A DNA stretch of 64,000 bases, taken from positions 1 through 64,000 of the forward strand of contig JBAMJR010000154.1 in the NCBI GenBank assembly GCA_038501785.1, read 5' to 3'. Origin of the DNA: Myoxocephalus aenaeus (taxonomy: Eukaryota > Chordata > Actinopteri > Perciformes > Cottidae). A model generated the notes under the pieces. That model worked only from the letters and a program-made list of their open reading frames with translations, did not search any database and had not been told where the DNA came from. The translations under genes and the position numbers were made by a program. The stretch's first letter is position 1. Each line of letters opens with the position of its first letter. This document shows, piece after piece, positions 1 through 11,860 of the stretch.

Positions 1-3000
1 CTAACTTGTGTTTTGTTGTACAAGTAGATGGGTGTCCTGCATCTATATATCCTGAGGCACTAAAGCTGTCAGTGCAGTAGCTGCTTGAAAAAGAGCTTTT
101 AGTTGAAACTTGAGTTAAAGAGAAACATTTTAGCCAAAGAAATCGAGGAGACCCAACTATTCCATCATTCCCCAATGCATTCCTCCAGCACTTTTGTACT
201 TGTTATTCTGGCATGCCTCTGAAAAACTCTTGGGAAGGTTAATATTGTATTTATTTTGCTTTTGCTTCATAAAAACTTTTTCACCTTAATATTTCCATTT
301 GATGTTTTTTTTTGTATTTATTTTTAGCAATATTACGACACTTTCAGATTTTCTTCAACAGTATAATTTGCTATCTGGGAGGTATTCTCTTCCTTTAGAG
401 GAGAGAAAATGTCGACTCCTCTGCAACTTGCGAGCCAACATCTGTTTCGTGGTATGTTGGGAGAGCTCTCATGTTAGACGAGCTTAATGAGAACACGTGA
501 TTGAACTCAACTGTGACCAGGGATGCTATTGATTTGTTAGGGGGGATACAGAGTGGTAATATCATGTGTCTGAGAAAAATTGTATGTCCTCCCTTTCGTT
601 TGTTGAAGCTAGGCAGTAAAAGGAACTAAATTTGACCATTTAATTTGATAAAGAAACACTAAAGCACTGAAGCACCGAACAATATTTTGAGGCGAGATGA
701 TAGTGACATTTAATGGCGGAAGATGAAGTCATCAGTCCATTTGCTGGAGCCTCGTCTCAAGATGAAATATTTCATATTTGGGTTGAAGAATATGAGGCAA
801 AGGGAAAGTGAGGCTGTTTAGCTTAAAGGACCTCTCAAATTAAAATATTTTTTGTAAATAGGATATTTTTTTGTAAGTCAAAGCTATCGTGGGGCATAAT
901 TGCTTGACCAGCCTGCGTCTTAAGTAAAAAGACATTTCTACAGGCTAGTCATGTATTGCAGGCAGCAGAAAATAACTTTGACGGATCAAATAATTATTAA
1001 TTTACATATTCAGCACATTCAAATGTAAAAAAAAGCATGAATAAGTCTAAGACCAATTGGGGGAAATTATGTTAAAAGCTATTTGACAGGGAAAACTAAA
1101 AAGTATTGTAAAACAGACTAAAATGACCTCAATAACTGAACACATAGATTAATTACGACTCCAGTTCAACCGGTTCCATGAAGTTTGAGTTGGAATTGGA
1201 ATTTTGTTTGGAAATGTTGTGCTAGGCCACTGTTGTCTCTGAGGTGTAGACAATTCAAGAAGCAATATTCCAGTTAGCTCTTTTAATTGAAAAAAGATTC
1301 AGAGCAATCATGTTCTTCAGTATTCTTTTTGATCCTGCGCCAGGCATATTAATCTGAACCGGTCCCAGTGGGATCCTACAGTATGGGTGCAAGAGACACG
1401 GTGATGTTGGTTTGGTTCAGCATCACACACTAAAGCACCAGCTATCCTTTGGTTGCAGCTATAGTGGTTACCAGTTCAATGTATTTTAACTCTGAGTGCA
1501 CCCAGGCCCTAAAGGAGAGTGCTTTCGATTGCACATGAAGTCCACAATATATACAAATGACCTTTCTTTAAAACACACAATGTAATAACTGTGCATATGG
1601 TGAGTTTGTATAATTCTCTTAGTTGCAGTTCACAGGTTTTGGTGAATATCTTGAGTTGTTATTACTATGTATACTTGCTTTAGTGTGGAAGCTGTCTTTT
1701 ACAATGCTGCAAATATTCTCTCTACATTTTCTAAATGTTCTGATTTGTAGTGTTTCCTGTCTGTTTGACCTGCTTTGGCTTTGCAATCAAAGCATCACGT
1801 TCGATGTACAACATCACTCCAGTCAGAGACTGCAGCGTGCACTGTGCTGGCTCTGTGTTAAAACACTTCAATCTTGTGCACAACGTGGAAACGCTTTCTT
1901 TTAATTGAGGCTACAAATTACTAACTTGTGCGCACAAATTAATCAAAAAGTGGGAACGATTTAATTAACCTGAGAAAAAAATTATATCTGGTGCATGCAA
2001 ATAATTTTTTTAATTGTGGCCTCAATATAATTTTTTTTTCCTTCTCTATGGCCACTCCCGAGCTCCGTACTGCAGTGAAAGGTTTGATTGAAAATTGATT
2101 TTCAGTAAATGGGAAATTTCTTACGACGCACAGTTATGATGTAGATGCTTCTGCACAGGGAGGTCGATCTTAGGGTATCATGCAAGTAGTCTATTTCTGT
2201 GACTGGAAAAATTATATATATAGGAGATGCTGGACACTTAAATCACAGCACTCTGTTTCAACAAGGCTACTCTAAAATCCAGTGCCAGCAGGGCACTGTA
2301 TATGTCTTAACATAAATTGCACTGGATAAATTGTTATATATATTTTAAATATAATAACAACCATGGAATAGTTGTGTAGATGACATTAGCAGGTCTAACC
2401 AAGAGGCCACTTTGAGGATGGTACTTGCCTGTAATGAGCCCAAGAAAACTGCATTCACCTGCTGCAGCGTCCTCATTAGCATGGCCTTGCCTGTTCCAGA
2501 GGTTATGGAGTCATATTGTGACCACCATGGAACAAGCTTCCAGACAATAGAGGTCTAGGGAAGGAAGAGCAGTGATCTGTGCTTTGCCTTTAGTCGGACA
2601 ACTCAAATAAAACTTGTCAAATACACTTCTTAAGTGGTGTTATAAGCAGCCAAGAAATGTGTGGCTACAAAATGAGACAGTGAACCCAATTTATTTATGG
2701 TGGATTTACTAATCTATAATTTATGACTACTTGTTTTAGCAGCATGGTGCCGTGCTGTCTATAATCATATGGTATATTCATCCTACCAGATTAAATATCT
2801 CGTCAAAATGAACTGGATGTACGTTATGTTCCTTGTTGTTCCACACCATCATGTCTTGTTAGCGTCACTAATGATGTCTGATGGGGACAGGTTGAAAGAT
2901 AAAGGTTAATTACTCTGTGACCAAGTGCTCAAAGACATGAATCCTTTCTGCGGTGTCGTCCTTTGTATTCCAAGAGAGTACCTGCAGCTCCTCGTTTCCC

Positions 3001-3819
3001 TCTGAATTGCTTTGTAGAAGGGCAATGTTTCAGGACAAAGTATAGATAAAGGATTTTTTTGTTGTGTTTGTACTGGCCTCAGCATGAAAGACTTTTGCTC
3101 ACAAGGAAGTCAAATAACGTATCATGTTCATTAAGTATTTTTCCTAACTAAGGCTGCAACTACTGACCTATTATGGATTGGATGCTGTCCTTTTCAATAA
3201 ATAAGCTGTAAAATTACAAGATTTCTCTTTCACTTGAAATGAACACAAACACAACATACATCTTTCTATTGTAAGTGTGTTACATGCAGAGGAAACCTCA
3301 GGTATCAGTGAGAAGTTAAAATAAAAATATTGGTAACTGAATATCTTGTTGTTGGGCACATTTGTGTCTCACTGACATCTATCATATACTGTATAATAAC
3401 TTTTAACAAAGAAGCTCCAGTGCTCCAAGTTACTGATTCAGTCCGTGACAGTGGTGGTCAGTGTCTGAAATACAGAAGAAAGCCTCAACAGCAAAATGTT
3501 GAGGGGTCTTTGGTAAAATATTTTTTTTAATATTTAGCACTTGCAGTGTCTTTTAAAAGCTCACTATGCCCAGCAGTATTTACAATTCAAATTGCAAAAC
3601 ATCAATGTGAAAACAGAAAAATCTGTGATTGAATCTGGTGAGGCTTTCTTCCATGACTCTGTTGCAAATGATGTGTTGTGAGGTAAACCTGAAAAGCAGT
3701 GTGTTTTTTTCCTGCTTCAACATCATGGTTACAAAAAAAAAAATCTAACTCGGTACGCTGTGACTGAATTGTGATACCTGCCCTGCATAAGGTAAAAAGT
3801 TGTACAGCAACGCACAATT
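1..3819. other. non-coding, no recognised feature
   Basis: AT-rich vertebrate non-coding sequence. The open frames here are short, lack recognisable domains and have no splice context, so I call none of them genes. No strong repeat structure was noticed. It is probably intergenic or within a leader intron of b3galt1. Confidence 0.6.
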
Positions 3820-3945
3820 GTGTGTCTGTCGGGTTTGAGTGTGTGTCAGTGTTTGTGTGTCTGTCGGGTTCGAGTGTGTGTCAGTGTTTGTGTGTCTGTC
3901 GGGTTCGAGTGTGTGTCAGTGTTTGTGTGGGTGTTGGGTTCGAGA
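3820..3945. repeat. 35-bp minisatellite, about 3.5 copies
   Basis: A GT-rich unit of about 35 bp, containing CTGTCGGGTTCGAG, is repeated in tandem. The first copy has one T/C difference and the last copy is degenerate (GTGGGTGTTGGG). The short open frames across it are by-products of the repeat. Confidence 0.85.
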
Positions 3946-5582
3946 GAGAGGCAAGTTTACTGTGTGGGTTTTGTTGCAGGGCATAGTTGTTGCGTGGTTG
4001 TGAGAGGCAGTATTGTTACCGATATTAAACTTGGTGATGTGTGTTCAAGACATGTAAATAGTGGATTTCCTTACTTTGCTTCCATGAAATCTTGTAGACT
4101 ATATTGCTTCTTTCTGTGTAAGACTTCAGCATAACACTGGAGCAATTGGTGGGGGTCCACTGGATTGCCACTGGATGCTTTGCACACTGTGAATATCCAT
4201 TGGTAAAGATGTGTTTGTACAAGTAAAGTGAAGTAGAATTTACAATTAAGCCATACAATTCTGTTTAAAATGAAATATCTTAGAATTAAGAGTCCACATT
4301 AAAGCACCAGTTCAGCAGCCCTTATAAAAACCTTTTAGGTTTGACTGTACTTTATTTTTAGAAGCTCAACAGCTCCATTTGCCACTGGCCTTTGTCTAGA
4401 AGCTTTACTGTGCAGTTTGGATGGACGGCCACAGGGTTTGGGAACATTTTGTTTCGACTTGATCGGGCTTTGTAACCTGGGTAAGATTGCTCTATTTGAG
4501 CTGTTTTTTCCTGTAATTGTTTATTTTCTCCTTATTTTATGCAGAGTTTTTATCTTCCTAACCAAGTGTTGGATGCACAGTAATGTTGTCTGGGATGAGC
4601 TTGTGGTTTGGGGATATATACATAATATTCACTCAATGTGACTTGCTGCAACACCTTGTTATTTGAACAAGAGAAGCGAGGTACAGTGATAGCACAGCGC
4701 ACAGTACATCTTGCTCACAGATTTGTTTTTAGTCTGCTTTTGTCTTAATGGTGGTTTGGTCTTGAAGAAACGTGATTAAACGTTCACCCAAAACATGAGC
4801 TTCTCTTTTGTCTTTGCCTTTTCTACTCTGATGTTCCAACTTCCATGTTGGAACAAAATATAATGTGAGATTAAAGGGGGATATAGTAACACCATCTGTT
4901 TACAATTGAGGGAACCGCCTTTTAGCAAATGCGTCAGCCATCACTCTGGTTTTGATGTTGGAAAGTACAAGAAAATGTTGATATGAATTTCAATTTCACA
5001 AATTGAAGCACAGGGGAGCCAATAGCTATATTTAACATTTTCAACGCCACATATGATCTACTTACATGATAATATGGTGCCAAATGCTCTCTGAAACCCC
5101 AATCTGGCTCTTCACTGAATAACATTAAAACTGGACATAATTGCAGACAGTATCTATGATGAATATACTTCTGTAGTTACTCCACAGTTCTATTTCACTC
5201 ATCATTGACTGTCTGTACCAATAAGTATCTGCAAAACAAGACACATTTTTTAACAATGTAGAACTGTAACTGTAGAAATCATGAATGCTTAATCGTATAG
5301 GTCAAATTGTGAAATTAATTGATTTGCATAGTAAGAAATCATCATTTAAAATTTCTGTCTGACTAAAACTAATTTCTGATGGATTAATTTTCAGAGACAC
5401 TGCTTTTGAAAGCTCCATCTTCCATATAGTGATTGCTTTTGGCTTCTAACATCATCCTTTTGTTGGGGGGAATAAAGTCTTTCAAAAAATTTAACCAAAT
5501 CGGACAATTTGTAATGTAAACTTCTCAGTGAAAGTTCATGTGTAGTGATGTGCTATGATGTGTCTATCTTTCTACTGTTTCA
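3946..5582. other. non-coding, no recognised feature
   Basis: Low-complexity AT-rich sequence with only short, unsupported open frames. I see nothing in it that can be named. Confidence 0.5.
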
Positions 5583-5985
5583 TACATTGGAAAATATGCT
5601 TATTTGGTTTCTTGCCAAGACGTAGACGAGAAGACCATTCTCATAACGGCACACTAAATATGAAGCTGGAGCTAGCAGCTAGTTAGCATAGCTTAGCATA
5701 AATACTGGAAACTGGGGAAAACATCTAGACGAGCTCCGTTCAAGAATGACAAAACCACTCTACCACTGTAAAGCTCACTAACCCATGGTTTATTTTAAAT
5801 ATATAAATATCAAAGTGTACGATCTATATTTCTTGGCCGGATGCAGTACTGTGAGGAAGCTAGCAGCAGAGACTCCAGGAAGTCACTGCGCCTGGCAAAA
5901 AAAAAGCAGTGTTGTGCATAGTTTGCTCGTCAATTTCTCAGCAAGAAATCGAAAAAGTAATCCCCCGAAATGTCAAACCATTCCT
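5583..5985. mobile_element. fold-back MITE-like repeat, copy A
   Basis: The left end (AAATATGCTTATTTGG, then CTTGCCAAGACGTAGACGAG) and the motif AATATGAAGCTGGAGCTAGC with TTAGCATAGCTTAGCATAAA match the termini of the copy at 62,941-63,562. The right end (CCGAAATGTCAAACCAT) resembles that copy's right terminus. I recognise this as a dispersed fish repeat without transposase. Boundaries are approximate. Confidence 0.55.
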
Positions 5986-7559
5986 TTACCATGTAATCAC
6001 AATGCCAGGGACTCTTTGTTGCATGGCATCAATTTCCCTCTCTCATCATTCCAGTAAATAAGGGTAAAATAAATGCCCTAAAAGATGTTATGGTCTCCCA
6101 AATTGGTGTTCCCAGCAGGTGGAGGAGATGGACTTTATATTTTCCGTCATGCACAGCAGCTCTGTATAATGGACAGTAGATGTAGAAGTCTGTTACTGAG
6201 CTCTCCCTGGATGGAGAGGCCTAGATCAGCATAAAGGATGTTCCTTTTGGCACTGATGATCAAACACAAGCAGGCCCTGAGGGAGCGAGTGGCCGGGGGG
6301 CATTGTGGAAGACCAATGGCGGACATTGGCCTTTCCTTTATAAAACAATCTACTGTCTTCACTGAAGGATTGTTCCTAGAGCTATTGCTACAAACAGACG
6401 CATGAAACACTCTGATCCAGCTGTGAGGGAGGGAGAGCATCGGAGTTCATGGATTGAGTTTGATTCTAGAGCTTTCTACGCAAGAGGTGCTACATTTTAA
6501 TTAAAAAAACACAGATATTATCTACTCTAGTTTGTGTGTATGCAGATCAAATTGGCAATGTGAAACAAGACTAGAAACAGCCTAAAGATGCGAGTGACAC
6601 TGGGAGCCTTGACTGAATGACATGTTTCAAGTTCATTATTGACTTTGCATCCAATTTGCCTCCTTTTGATTAAATTAGGAGTCTATACAAACCTAAGGGA
6701 AACTTATTCTCAATCGTGTGTTAGTGTTGTCAATGCTGTTTACTAGCGTCGGAAAAAAACAGGCAAAGTACTCGAAACTGCTTCTGTGGTAGTCAGCTTT
6801 TCGACCCTGGAATTCACCTTGTGACTCTATTGTAGCGGAAACTACCACAGAGGTAATTGTTTTGTATACTGTACTTTGCCTGGTGTGTTTCTGTCTGACA
6901 CATTCACAAAACTTTAAGATGGTTATGGTCCGAGCAAGGCCATGAGTAAGGTGGTACGAAGTGGGGAAGGGGCCATTGCATGTCCCACTTTATGCCCATG
7001 CCCAATTTGACATTGCTGCTGGTGTGATCCCATCACAAGAATGTCTCTAGTTGTTACAGACCCTGAATTGAGAAGGCAAAGCCTGAATGTGGAGTACAGA
7101 ACGAGGCAGCTGCGCAGGAAAAACTGTTTTGATTCAATGTCAGGAGACACAGCTGCACTTCCTTCTACACAGCACAGAATCAAAATAAGCATAAATAGGA
7201 ACTATAGCATGTATAGAAACCTGCTGTTTTGGATTGTTAGTTTCTTCCTCAGTGATTGTGACAAGATATAACAACATCTAACTGCTAGTTTGAGACAATC
7301 ATTTTCCTCCCACAGTAATAGCGGCAGTTAAAAGGCAGATTCTCAAGATTCATAATTCATTGTATTATGTTTTCCTAGTATCTTTATGATTATTATTTTT
7401 TATTTTGGAGTGATAATTCACATACATGAATTACTTGGGCAACAAATATAGCAAAAATAATGTCAAACTTCCTCCAATAAACTGTGATGGCTTTCGAACA
7501 AGTCAGCTACGTTCCATCGGCTGGTAAATGCTGTTTTGGCCGATTGCAATGCATATCTT
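5986..7559. other. non-coding, no recognised gene
   Basis: No supported coding region. 6,120-6,440 is less AT-rich than its surroundings and has an open minus frame, but it shows no domain and no splice context. Confidence 0.5.
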
Positions 7560-7563
7560 AAAG

Positions 7564-7650
7564 TTTGTGTATATATATATATATATATAGATATATATAT
7601 ATATAGATATATATATATATAGATATATATATATAGATAGAGAGAGAGAG

Positions 7651-7699
<49 letters not shown>
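7564..7699. repeat. compound (AT)n / (TATATATAGA)n microsatellite
   Basis: Runs of TA alternate with GATA-type interruptions (TATATATATATAGA units), then (GA)6, then a pure (TA) tract ending at 7,699. The sequence can pair with itself. Confidence 0.95.
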
Positions 7700-7702
<3 letters not shown>

Positions 7703-8112
7703 AACTAAGATGCAGTTTTATGGTTTTGGAACTTGGCAGAGATTAGTTCGTTTTTGTGATTTGTATTTAGTTTTGTATTATTTTTAATCGACAGTTGTTG
7801 TTGCTCTTTTTGTTAATATAGATAGGCATGTATTTGTTAAGCTTGTATTTTGTTAGAATTTCTTTTTTGCCAGCTGCTCAGCTGGTTGTGAATTTAAGTA
7901 AGTAGAGTGGATATTGTTTGGTTTGTTTGCTGATTCAGTGCCATTCGCAGCCTTTTTATTTATGTGCCAGCATTTGTTGTTTTATCTGTGATTGTGTGCT
8001 GTTCTATTTTGTCGTTTGTTTTCTGTGGCCTTCTCAAATTAAAATTGCATCTACGCCTGATTACACCAGCATATGCTCTTCCCTTAAGCCTGGACTTCAC
8101 AGGGACGTAACA
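7699..8112 (+). other. possible solo LTR (tentative)
   Basis: The interval starts TGTTA and ends TAACA, which gives short inverted termini of the TG...CA type. It is T-rich and ends in a GC-richer stretch after CAAATTAAAATTGC, an LTR-like polyadenylation context. No target-site duplication is visible, perhaps because the left edge abuts a microsatellite. This may simply be non-repetitive DNA. Confidence 0.25.
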
Positions 8113-9491
8113 CTGGGTTTCAAGCTCTTTTTTTTTAGCTAATACATGTTTGTTTTCATGTCTAAAACCTTGGTTTAGGATTCATTACTGACATTTAATT
8201 ATTTTAACATTCTGTAATTGGTCCTGTCTGGAAAAGTACACACAAGTAACGCTTTTCATTATTATCAGTTGAATATACACTTAATAATGTACAATTTTCC
8301 TGGCCTCAGAGCAACCCTGTCTCCAGAGGATCTTTCATTCTCTGTGCTCAGGAGTAGAAGAACATTTTAGCCGTTCCTGTGAGGAAGCCCGGATGTGCTG
8401 CCAAATAAAAACAATGTGTTTTTTCAAGTACTGAGAATGTTTCAATTCTACTGGACAAACAACACAAAGCCCTGCAGAGAAGCAGAAGGTGTCCATGCAG
8501 GCTATTGAAAAGGAGTAGAAAGTATGTCACAGTGAATAATTTAATTGTGAAACATGCTTCTCACATGGCTAAGATTCTGGGTCTTGACTTTCTGCAGTAA
8601 ACGAGGACGCAGCGTTGCGCCTGTCATTTGCTCTGTCTTTAAGCAACATAAACCAGCAGCATTGTCTTTCATTCCTGACATCAAACCACATTTGATCTGA
8701 ACCTGAAGCATTGGCATTTGATGAATGGAGGCTGTTGTGCTGTGCATACTTCCTCTTGGCATGAGCTCTGTAGCCGCTCCCTTTTGAAAAGTATGAGACT
8801 TTCTCTGATGGATTTTCTCAGATGAGATTCAGAAGATTGTTTAACCTTGCTCAGAATTCTGAAAGATTTGTTTAGCCTTATAAGCCCGCGCCCCTTTTTT
8901 CTGATCTCACGGACATGAGCAAGTGTGTTTTTTCAAAACTAAAACGCTATTACATCATCCACAGTTCCGATCTAATTCATTTAAAGTGCTAAAGTACTGT
9001 AACCCTTGTGAGAAGATATGTGTCCGTTTCCATAAATAAAAAGATTGTTACATTTTAATAATTCCGTAAACTCAACATGACTAAGCGATTATAACGTTTC
9101 ACTAAAACACTACCCCTAACAACGGGTGGGTTTCACTCAAAGTAACTTCCCTTTAACCGTAGAGACTGTGTGAGTCTAACAGTAGTGGTGAGATTTTTTT
9201 GATTTTTGCTGCGTTTCGAGGTCCAGCGATCTCATTGGTCCTTAGACTCATCTGAAAGCACGTCAGATGACAGGGAGGAGACGGTCATTTCAAATACATG
9301 TACCTCATGGTGCAAGCAAGTTTCGGGTCAAAGTAGGTAATTTTTCTATTTCTGAACCGATAAACACGTTTTTGGACTGAAAATTCTTCAAAACATGTCA
9401 ATGCTTGTGTTTATTGTGATTATTATTGCAGATTTAGATGATTTAGGTCGTAGTCTTTCTAAAGATATGCAGTATTACTCTGGGGGATGAT
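8113..9491. other. non-coding; older dispersed sequence hosting the LTR element
   Basis: No gene recognised. The last 400 bases before the LTR element have the look of dispersed repeat sequence, but I cannot name a family. Confidence 0.4.
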
Positions 9492-9496
9492 GGGAA

Positions 9497-9824
9497 TGTC
9501 ACGACCGGGTGTGGCGAGCGGAGACTCAGGTGCAGAGGAAGGAGACCGAGGCAGGTTTAGGGAGGCCAAAATCCAAAACGTCCTTTAGTTTAGGAACAAA
9601 CCAAACTTGAAACAAAGAACTGGCAGGTTACAACAAGGCGAGTGACGAGCGACATGGACCACACATAATACAAAGACAACCCGACAGGGGACAAGGGAAA
9701 GCGGGGGAGTATATATAGGGGAGGGGAAACACAGGTGAAGGGAATCATACTAATGGGAGTGGCTGAGGGCAGGTGCAGGGGATCACAATCAAAGACAAGC
9801 ACAAGACAAACCAACATCCTGACA
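9497..9824 (-). repeat. 3' LTR of the element (minus-strand sense)
   Basis: 328 bp, identical by eye to 11,861-12,188. It is preceded by GGGAA, the left half of the target duplication. On the element strand it starts TGTCAGGATG and ends GTCGTGACA. Confidence 0.93.
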
Positions 9825-9885
9825 GTACCCACCCCCCCCCTCAAGGGGCGGATCCTAGACGACCCAAAAACAAAAACCCAGTCCC

Positions 9886-11847
9886 CTAGGGTGGGTGGAG
9901 GGGCGACGGAGGAGGGACCAGGAGACAGAACCAGTCCGGGGGGCGGGCCGGAGGACGGCCACCAGGCGGGCCCAAACAGTCCGGGGGCATGGCCGGAGGA
10001 CGGCCACCAGGCGGGCCCAAACAGTCCGGGGGCATGGCCGGAGGGCGGGCACCAGGCGGGCCAAAACAGTCCGGAGGGCGGCCACCAGGCGCACAGGCCA
10101 GAGGCTGCGGGGACTCTGATGGGGACACTGGAGGGAACCCTGGAGGGGACACTGGAGGGGAACGGGACACTGGAGGGAACCCTGGAGGGGACACTGGAGG
10201 GGAACGGGACACTGGAGGGAACCCTGGAGGGGACACTGGAGGGGAACGGGACACTGGAGGGAACCCTGGAGGGAACCCTGGAGGGGAACGGGACGGCCGC
10301 GGGGCGGCGGCAACGGGGACTCGGGGCGGCCGCGGGGCGGCGGCAACGGGGACTCGGGGCGGCCGCGGGGCGCCGGCAACGGGGACTCGGGGCGGCCGCG
10401 GGGCGCCGGCAACGGGGACTCGGGGCGGCCGCGGGGCGCCGGCAACGGGGACTCGGGGCGGCCGCGGGGCGCCGGCAACGGGGACTCGGGGCGGCCGCGG
10501 GGCGCCGGCAACGGGGACTCGGGGCGGCCGCGGGGCGCCGGCAACGGGGACTCGGGGCGGCCGCGGGGCGCCGGCAACGGGGACTCGGGGCGGCCGCGGG
10601 GCGCCGGCAACGGGGACTCGGGGCGGCCGCGGGGCGCCGGCAACGGGGACTCGGGGCGGCCGCGGGGCGCCGGCAACGGGGACTCTTGACACAGGTCGGG
10701 GCGCCGGCAACGGGGACTCTTGACACAGGTCGGGGCGCCGGCAGGACCCGGGGGGCCGGAACAGGCAGGACCCGGGGGGCCGGAACAGGCAGGACCCGGG
10801 GGGCCGGAACAGGCAGGACCCGGGGGGCCGGAACAGGCAGGACCCGGGGGGCCGGAACAGGCAGGACCCGGGGGGCCGGAACAGGCAGGACCCGGGGCAG
10901 AAGTAGTGCGGGAGCCGGGACCGGGCCTGGCAGCGGCACAGTCGCGGCGAGAGCCGGGACCGGGCCTGGCAGCGGCACAGTCGCGGCGAGAGCCGGGACC
11001 GGGCCTGGCAGCGGCACAGTCGCGGCGAGAGCCGGGACCGGGCCTGGCAGCGGCACAGTCGCGGCGAGAGCCGGGACCGGGCCTGGCAGCGGCACAGTCG
11101 CGGCGAGAGCCGGGACCGGGGCTGGCAGCGGCACAGTCGCGGCGAGAGCCGGTGTCGGCCGGTCCGCCGACTGGAGACGAGGAGACCGTGTCGGCCGGTC
11201 CGCCGACTGGAGACGAGGAGACCGTGTCGGCCGGTCCGCCGACTGGAGACGAGGAGACCGTGTCGGCCGGTCCGCCGACTGGAGACGAGGAGACCGTGTC
11301 GGCCGGTCCGCCGACTGGAGACGAGGAGACCGTGTCGGCCGGTCCGCCGACTGGAGACGAGGAGACCGTGTCGGCCGGTCCGCCGACTGGAGACGAGGAG
11401 ACCGTGTCGGCCGGTCCGCCGACTGGAGACGAGGAGACCGTGTCGGCCGGTCCGCCGACTGGAGACGAGGAGACCGTGTCGGCCGGTCCGCCGACCGGAG
11501 ACGAGGCCTGGGCTGCGGCGCGGGGGCTGCGGCGCGGGGGCAGCAGCGGGAACCCGGCGCCGACGAGACCCCGAGGTTCGGACCCTCAGGTCCGAGGCCG
11601 GGGCGACAGGGACCCTGCCCTGCAGGCTTCGGGGCCCCCCGTAGGCCAGGCGGGGCTCCTCGAGGTCACGGCGACCCTCCTGGAAGCTCCAATGAACCCC
11701 AGGGGCCCGGTGAGGCGGGTACCATGAGTCCCTCACCGAGTCCCTCCAGGCATTATACTCCCTCTCTTGGGGGCACTGGGGCCCACCAGACGCCCGACGA
11801 GGCGTGCAAAAAAAAGCCCGGAACACCTCCTCTGCTGAGTCAGGCAT
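9886..11847 (-). CDS. long repetitive open frame inside the LTR element (653 codons, uncertain)
   Basis: The frame opens 14 bases inside the 5' LTR boundary and runs through the whole tandem-repeat interior to a stop at 9,886. About 115 non-repetitive residues (starting MPDSAEEVF, then Arg/Pro-rich) are followed by repeats of LVSSRRTGRHGL, an SPRLCRCQ-type unit, GSCLFRPP, RVPVAGAPRPP, a GFPPVSRSPP-type unit and GPPGGRPPAMPPDCL. The product would be basic, proline-rich and disordered. It may be a decayed or captured Gag-like reading frame, but I see no zinc knuckle or capsid motif. Other frames on both strands are also long here because the sequence is GC-rich and the repeat units are multiples of three, so translation is unproven. 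Confidence 0.35.
   Translation of the reverse strand: MPDSAEEVFRAFFCTPRRASGGPQCPQEREYNAWRDSVRDSWYPPHRAPGVHWSFQEGRRDLEEPRLAYGGPRSLQGRVPVAPASDLRVRTSGSRRRRVPAAAPAPQPPRRSPGLVSGRRTGRHGLLVSSRRTGRHGLLVSSRRTGRHGLLVSSRRTGRHGLLVSSRRTGRHGLLVSSRRTGRHGLLVSSRRTGRHGLLVSSRRTGRHGLLVSSRRTGRHGLLVSSRRTGRHRLSPRLCRCQPRSRLSPRLCRCQARSRLSPRLCRCQARSRLSPRLCRCQARSRLSPRLCRCQARSRLSPRLCRCQARSRLPHYFCPGSCLFRPPGSCLFRPPGSCLFRPPGSCLFRPPGSCLFRPPGSCLFRPPGSCRRPDLCQESPLPAPRPVSRVPVAGAPRPPRVPVAGAPRPPRVPVAGAPRPPRVPVAGAPRPPRVPVAGAPRPPRVPVAGAPRPPRVPVAGAPRPPRVPVAGAPRPPRVPVAGAPRPPRVPVAGAPRPPRVPVAAAPRPPRVPVAAAPRPSRSPPGFPPGFPPVSRSPPVSPPGFPPVSRSPPVSPPGFPPVSRSPPVSPPGFPPVSPSESPQPLACAPGGRPPDCFGPPGARPPAMPPDCLGPPGGRPPAMPPDCLGPPGGRPPARPPDWFCLLVPPPSPLHPP
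9946..10098. repeat. tandem block F, 45-bp unit, about 3 copies
   Basis: Units starting GGCCGGAGGACGGCCACCAG recur at 9,946, 9,991 and 10,036, with divergence in the last one. On the element strand each unit encodes 15 residues. Confidence 0.85.
10121..10292. repeat. tandem block A, 42-bp unit, about 4 copies
   Basis: Units built from GGGACACTGGAGG, GAACCCTGGAGG and GGAACGGG repeat every 42 bp. Each unit is itself made of three related 12-15 bp pieces, so this is a higher-order repeat. Confidence 0.88.
10294..10686. repeat. tandem block B, 33-bp unit, about 12 copies
   Basis: The unit (GGCCGCGGGGCGCCGGCAAC plus GGGGACTCGGGGC) is nearly perfectly repeated. The first two copies have GGCGG in place of GCCGG. 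NotI-like GCGGCCGC and NarI-like GGCGCC sites recur in each unit. Confidence 0.95.
10687..10740. repeat. spacer with a 38-bp duplication
   Basis: TTGACACAGGTCGGGGCGCC, joined to the end of a block B unit, occurs twice in a row. It links block B to block C. Confidence 0.75.
10741..10897. repeat. tandem block C, 24-bp unit, about 6.5 copies
   Basis: The unit CAGGACCCGGGGGGCCGGAA plus CAGG-type ends is repeated without visible change, and the last copy breaks into GGGGCAGAAG. Confidence 0.93.
10912..11151. repeat. tandem block D, 39-bp unit, about 6 copies
   Basis: Units of GAGCCGGGACCGGGCCTGGC followed by AGCGGCACAGTCGCGGC repeat every 39 bp. The last copy has GGGGCTGG in place of GGGCCTGG. 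Confidence 0.93.
11152..11506. repeat. tandem block E, 36-bp unit, about 10 copies
   Basis: Units of GTGTCGGCCGGTCCGCCGAC plus TGGAGACGAGGAGACC repeat every 36 bp. Only the last copy shows a visible change (CCGACCGGAGAC). Confidence 0.95.
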
Positions 11848-11860
11848 GGTCGGGTTGTCC

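Noticed and set aside
6147..6440. 97-codon minus-strand frame in a less AT-rich block
   Set aside because: No family resemblance. The block could equally be regulatory, so it is not called as a gene.
9946..11506. CRISPR-like array because of regularly spaced repeats
   Set aside because: Units abut each other without unique spacers, lie inside an LTR element in a vertebrate genome, and belong to six different unit families.
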